Below are positions 30,170-32,201 of a DNA stretch of 32,201 bases, in pieces. The notes under the pieces are model-generated. The model searched no databases. It saw only the letters and a program-made list of their open reading frames with translations, and was not told the origin of the DNA. Each line of letters opens with the position of its first letter. Positions within the stretch are counted from its first letter, which is position 1. The DNA lies in assembly GCA_002789635.1 (NCBI GenBank), contig PFTQ01000002.1:1-32201 (forward strand). The letters run 5' to 3'. Origin of the DNA: Candidatus Aenigmarchaeota archaeon CG_4_9_14_3_um_filter_37_18. GTDB taxonomy: Archaea > Aenigmatarchaeota > Aenigmatarchaeia > CG10238-14. The position numbers and the translations under genes are program-made.

Positions 30170-30548
30170 GTCATCAGGTATCCCAAGTCTATCACCAAAA
30201 ACAATTTTAACAAGCGGTATTAGATGCTTTTCGCAACCAATGTTGGAATGAATTCTAATAAGGAGGTAGTAGATATGTTATTTATGTCAAAATAAAACCT
30301 CTAATAGGACGAAAAAAATAGATAAGTTATTTTATACTTAAAAAAATCTTTTAGTGCTTGAAAAGTTAATTTTTCTGTAAAATAGATTATATTATACCAT
30401 ATTTAACAAAAATGAATCTAAATAATCCTTTATTGGGATGAAATAAAACCTTTAAAGTCTATTAAATTCATTAACTCCAAAACTAAAAACAAAAAGAGAA
30501 ACAAACTTAAACTTTAATAAACTAAAAATAATAGCATTTGGTGATATA
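30170..30548. other. A+T-rich spacer upstream of rpoD
   Basis: This 380-nt stretch holds the possible N-terminal extension of the reverse-strand HTH gene (to about 30275) and then very A+T-rich DNA. AAATAAAACCT occurs twice (near 30292 and 30442). A TATA-like CTTTAATAAAC near 30510 and GGTGAT at 30540 serve rpoD. I see no other gene or RNA. Confidence 0.5.
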
Positions 30549-31166
30549 TTGAAAGTAAAAATCTTGAAAAAATCCAACGAAAGAATAGAATTTGAAGTAG
30601 AAGGATTAACACCTGGATTAGCAGGAGAATTAAGGAGAATAATGCTTTCTGAGATCCCGACAATGGCTATAGAGTGGGTCGACTTCCACAAGAACGATTC
30701 GATCATCTGGGATGAAATAATCGCAAGCCGCCTTGGCCTGATACCGTTAGTTTTCAATTCTAAATTGTATGGGATGAAAGATGAGTGCAAATGCGACGGC
30801 AAAGGATGCAGCAGATGCCAGGTCATGCTAGCGTTAAAAAAGAAAGGCCCTTGCATGGTATATTCCGAGGATCTTAAATCATCTGACAAGGAAGTCAAGC
30901 CAATCTACGGCAAGATACCGATTGTCGAATTGATGGATAACCAGGAGTTGGAGTTTGAAGCGACTGCGGAGCTAGGATTAGGAAAAGTCCACGCTAAATG
31001 GCAAGGCGCGGTAGTTGGGTATGAAGCCAGCCCGAAAAAAGACAAATACACCTTTATAGTTGAAACGGCTTGTGGGTTAAGCGCTGAAGATGTTGTAAAA
31101 AAGAGTTTTGAAGTCCTTCAGGAAAAGTTGAAAGATTTTGGCACTGATGTGGCAAGATTAAAATAA
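30549..31166 (+). CDS. rpoD: DNA-directed RNA polymerase subunit D (RpoD/Rpo3)
   Basis: This 205-aa homologue of bacterial alpha forms the RNA polymerase assembly platform with subunit L. The dimerisation domain contains LTPGLAGELRRIMLSEIPTMAIEWV and IWDEIIASRLGLIPL. An inserted ferredoxin-like cluster keeps four cysteines (C80, C82, C87, C90 in ECKCDGKGCSRC), so an Fe-S or metal site is likely retained. The second half of the alpha domain follows (EFEATAELGLGKVHAKWQ). The start is TTG, 3 nt after GGTGAT. It has its own promoter because the operon is broken upstream, and is followed by tRNA-Leu rather than L18e. Confidence 0.96.
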   Translation: MKVKILKKSNERIEFEVEGLTPGLAGELRRIMLSEIPTMAIEWVDFHKNDSIIWDEIIASRLGLIPLVFNSKLYGMKDECKCDGKGCSRCQVMLALKKKGPCMVYSEDLKSSDKEVKPIYGKIPIVELMDNQELEFEATAELGLGKVHAKWQGAVVGYEASPKKDKYTFIVETACGLSAEDVVKKSFEVLQEKLKDFGTDVARLK

Positions 31167-31190
31167 CTAATCCTATAATATTAACTAGAC

Positions 31191-31322
31191 GCAGGGGTTG
31201 CCAAGTCTGGTCAAAGGCGCAGGATTCATTCGAATGCGAAACTCAGAATGCGAAACTTAAGAAAGCCACTTGGGAGATCCTGTCCGTTAGTCGGTCCGTG
31301 AGTTCGAATCTCACCCCCTGCA
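31191..31322 (+). tRNA. tRNA-Leu(TAA) with two introns and a tandem duplication
   Basis: Class II tRNA: acceptor GCAGGGG/CCCCTGC, A73, D-arm as in archaeal tRNA-Leu, variable arm with CCG-TTAGT-CGG, T-arm GTGAG-TTCGAAT-CTCAC. Intron 1 (31224-31254, 31 nt, position 30/31) has central helix CGCA/TGCG, bulges GG^A and AA^A, and inner TTC/GAA. Intron 2 (31262-31276, 15 nt, position 37/38) has central helix CTTA/TGGG, bulges AG^A and AG^A. The mature arm CAGGA-CTTAAGA-TCCTG gives anticodon TAA (31258-31260). GAATGCGAAACT occurs twice (31232 and 31246). Using the first copy would shorten intron 1 to 17 nt and give anticodon CAG. CCA is not encoded. Confidence 0.9.
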
Positions 31323-31432
31323 TCCTTGTTGTATCAGGGAGTACTGACCTATAATCTTCAGAATTTTTTGGATTTTGGGTATAGTGAAACATTATTAAGA
31401 CCCAACTCGTAATCTGGAGATATTATTTTGGA

Positions 31433-31456
31433 AACTCTTGAATTAGTTCAAGAGTT
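31433..31456. repeat. Perfect 10-bp hairpin in the tRNA-Leu/orphan gene spacer
   Basis: AACTCTTGAA-TTAG-TTCAAGAGTT is a perfect inverted repeat with a 4-nt loop. The 230-nt spacer (31323-31551) also has TTCAGAATTTTT twice (near 31357 and 31455) and the promoter of the next gene. The hairpin has no U-run directly after it, so it is not an obvious terminator. It could be part of a small RNA or a protein-binding site. Confidence 0.5.
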
Positions 31457-31494
31457 CAGAATTTTTGAGTATTTTATCAAAAATCTATATTGTA

Positions 31495-31552
31495 GAAAGT
31501 ATAGGTTGAATAAATGAAATGTTTATATAGTAATTATACTACTATAGAATAG
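31495..31552 (+). promoter_or_regulatory. Promoter/operator module of the orphan gene at 31561
   Basis: GAAAGTATAGGTT (31495-31507), 13 nt, the TATA box GTTTATATAG (31521-31530), then TAGTA-ATTA-TACTA (31528-31541), ACTAT and a further AATAGTG. It matches the minus-strand module at 14.7 kb in the exact 13-mer, spacing and the TATA-plus-TAGTAAT context. Confidence 0.65.
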
Positions 31553-31560
31553 TGAAAAAT

Positions 31561-32067
31561 ATGACTGGAACCAAAGTATCACCCCAATTGGCTGCTGATG
31601 TTGTAAAGATTTGTGTAGTTCCTTTTGGATTTTCCCACGAATTAGGAAATCCCTTACAACCTGGAAGTGGTTATCCTTATAGAACCGACGAAAGAGGTTT
31701 ATGGGGACACTACGAAGGTGAAGACAGATATACAAATAGAACTTTTTCAGAAGGACCAAGTGAATATTTCCCTAAATTTGAAGATAGAGTATTAAGACCA
31801 CTAGTTGCTGCTGTTCGTGGATGTTATGACCCTACACAACTTGAACAATTAAGACAATTTGATGTTCATTGGGGTTCAAAAGGATTGTTTTTAACATCTG
31901 ACCCACAACAAGCAGGTTCACAAGGTGCGGTATTCATAGACCCTTCAGATTATGACGCTTTCAGAAGAAGACTTGCTAACCCTTCAGTTCCATATTGGAA
32001 TGAGGTTAGAGACCAAGTTCTTGCAGGAACAGATTCAAGAAACCCATTAAGAAAATTAGTAGAATGA
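31561..32067 (+). CDS. Orphan hypothetical protein, 168 aa
   Basis: This soluble protein has no recognised family. It is rich in Arg, Pro, Gly, Gln and aromatics and poor in Lys, unlike most genes here. Motif-like stretches are FGFSHELGNPLQPG, RGLWGHYEGEDRYTNR and VHWGSKGLFLTSDP. No signal peptide is seen. The ORF-track start is GTG at 31552, almost at the predicted transcript start. ATG at 31561 gives a 9-nt leader and is preferred, though leaderless GTG is possible. It shares its promoter module with the orphan gene at 14.2 kb but not recognisable sequence. A T-rich terminator (TTTTTTCCTTTTCTC) follows the stop. Confidence 0.65.
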   Translation: MTGTKVSPQLAADVVKICVVPFGFSHELGNPLQPGSGYPYRTDERGLWGHYEGEDRYTNRTFSEGPSEYFPKFEDRVLRPLVAAVRGCYDPTQLEQLRQFDVHWGSKGLFLTSDPQQAGSQGAVFIDPSDYDAFRRRLANPSVPYWNEVRDQVLAGTDSRNPLRKLVE

Positions 32068-32201
32068 TTGATTTTTTCCTTTTCTCTTAATTTTTCTTTA
32101 ATTCCCTAAAAAACAACTTTATGAGTCATTTAGACTCAAACAGAATCTCCGAATGAAGTCCAGAAATTAGAATGGGCGTGAGAGCAATAAGCTCCCAGAG
32201 C
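32068..32201. other. Window end: terminator, hairpin, unassigned sequence
   Basis: After the T-rich terminator, TGAGTC-ATTTA-GACTCA (32122-32138) forms a 6-bp hairpin. The last ~30 nt (GGGCGTGAGAGC...GCTCCCAGAGC) are more G+C-rich and partly self-complementary, which could be the start of a structured RNA cut by the window edge. No gene can be supported. Confidence 0.4.

Noticed and set aside
30262-30296. AGGAGGT followed by a six-codon ORF (MLFMSK) on the plus strand
   Set aside because: Too short to support. The SD-like run is antisense to the open extension of the HTH/nuclease-like gene and is probably chance.

Overview
The window is archaeal. It carries an archaeal-type ATP-dependent DNA ligase, a ThrRS with the archaeal N-terminal editing domain, an archaeal class I CCA-adding enzyme, the L7Ae-S28e-L24e and S13-S4-S11-RpoD gene strings, archaeal GluRS, ELP3, TATA-box promoters, and tRNA genes interrupted by bulge-helix-bulge introns. 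High A+T, short spacers, many leaderless-looking starts and several small proteins with no recognised family suggest a DPANN lineage (Woesearchaeota/Pacearchaeota-like). That placement is inference. Translation starts repeatedly follow a GGTGAT-type Shine-Dalgarno (SD) with about 3 nt before the start codon, or lie about 25 nt below a TATA box (leaderless).

Layout. 1-4.6 kb: DNA ligase, a TrmB-family regulator with a palindromic operator, and ThrRS. 4.6-6.4 kb: three small unknown genes, a YbaK-type editing protein and an HPF-like protein. 6.4-12.4 kb: a two-intron tRNA-Gln(TTG), a transglutaminase-like protein, a Trm9-like methyltransferase, two small membrane proteins, a NUDIX hydrolase, a second methyltransferase, an NcsA/Ncs6-like tRNA 2-thiolation enzyme, a 55-aa ORF missing from the ORF track, and ELP3. 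Trm9-like, NcsA and ELP3 are the enzyme types that build mcm5s2U34, and tRNA-Gln(UUG) is a classical substrate. 12.3-16.4 kb: accessory region with a LAGLIDADG endonuclease, an orphan gene with a distinctive promoter, and a metal/redox cluster (EncFtn-like ferritin, DsrE-like, DUF134, DUF5320) with shared palindromic operators. Three copies of a foldable ~120-150 bp repeat lie between these modules. 16.5-22 kb: PIF1-WYL helicase, CCA-adding enzyme, a membrane protein, MEMO-family protein, a lipoprotein and a secreted protein with 17-residue Cys repeats. 22-26 kb: GluRS, L7Ae, S28e (which appears to start at ATA), L24e, an HTH protein that may be a nuclease and runs into tRNA-Ala, then tRNA-Ala. 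26-32 kb: MFS transporter, S13, S4, S11, a second HTH/nuclease-like gene in reverse orientation, RpoD, tRNA-Leu and a second orphan gene whose promoter matches the one at 14.7 kb.

Main observations. (i) All three tRNA genes resolve into perfect cloverleaves only if two small introns are removed from each, and every intron has a 4-bp central helix flanked by 3-nt bulges. The tRNA-Leu intron contains a 14-nt tandem duplication that creates an alternative splice yielding anticodon CAG instead of TAA. (ii) Two unrelated-looking orphan genes 17 kb apart share a promoter module (an identical 13-mer, then TATA plus an ATAGTAAT/TACTAT palindrome), related to the operator of the TrmB-family gene. (iii) A three-copy repeat keeps its terminal stem through G.U and compensating changes, so it may be an undescribed structured RNA or mini-element. 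(iv) Endonuclease or nuclease-like genes sit at the edge of, or inside, three conserved housekeeping loci.
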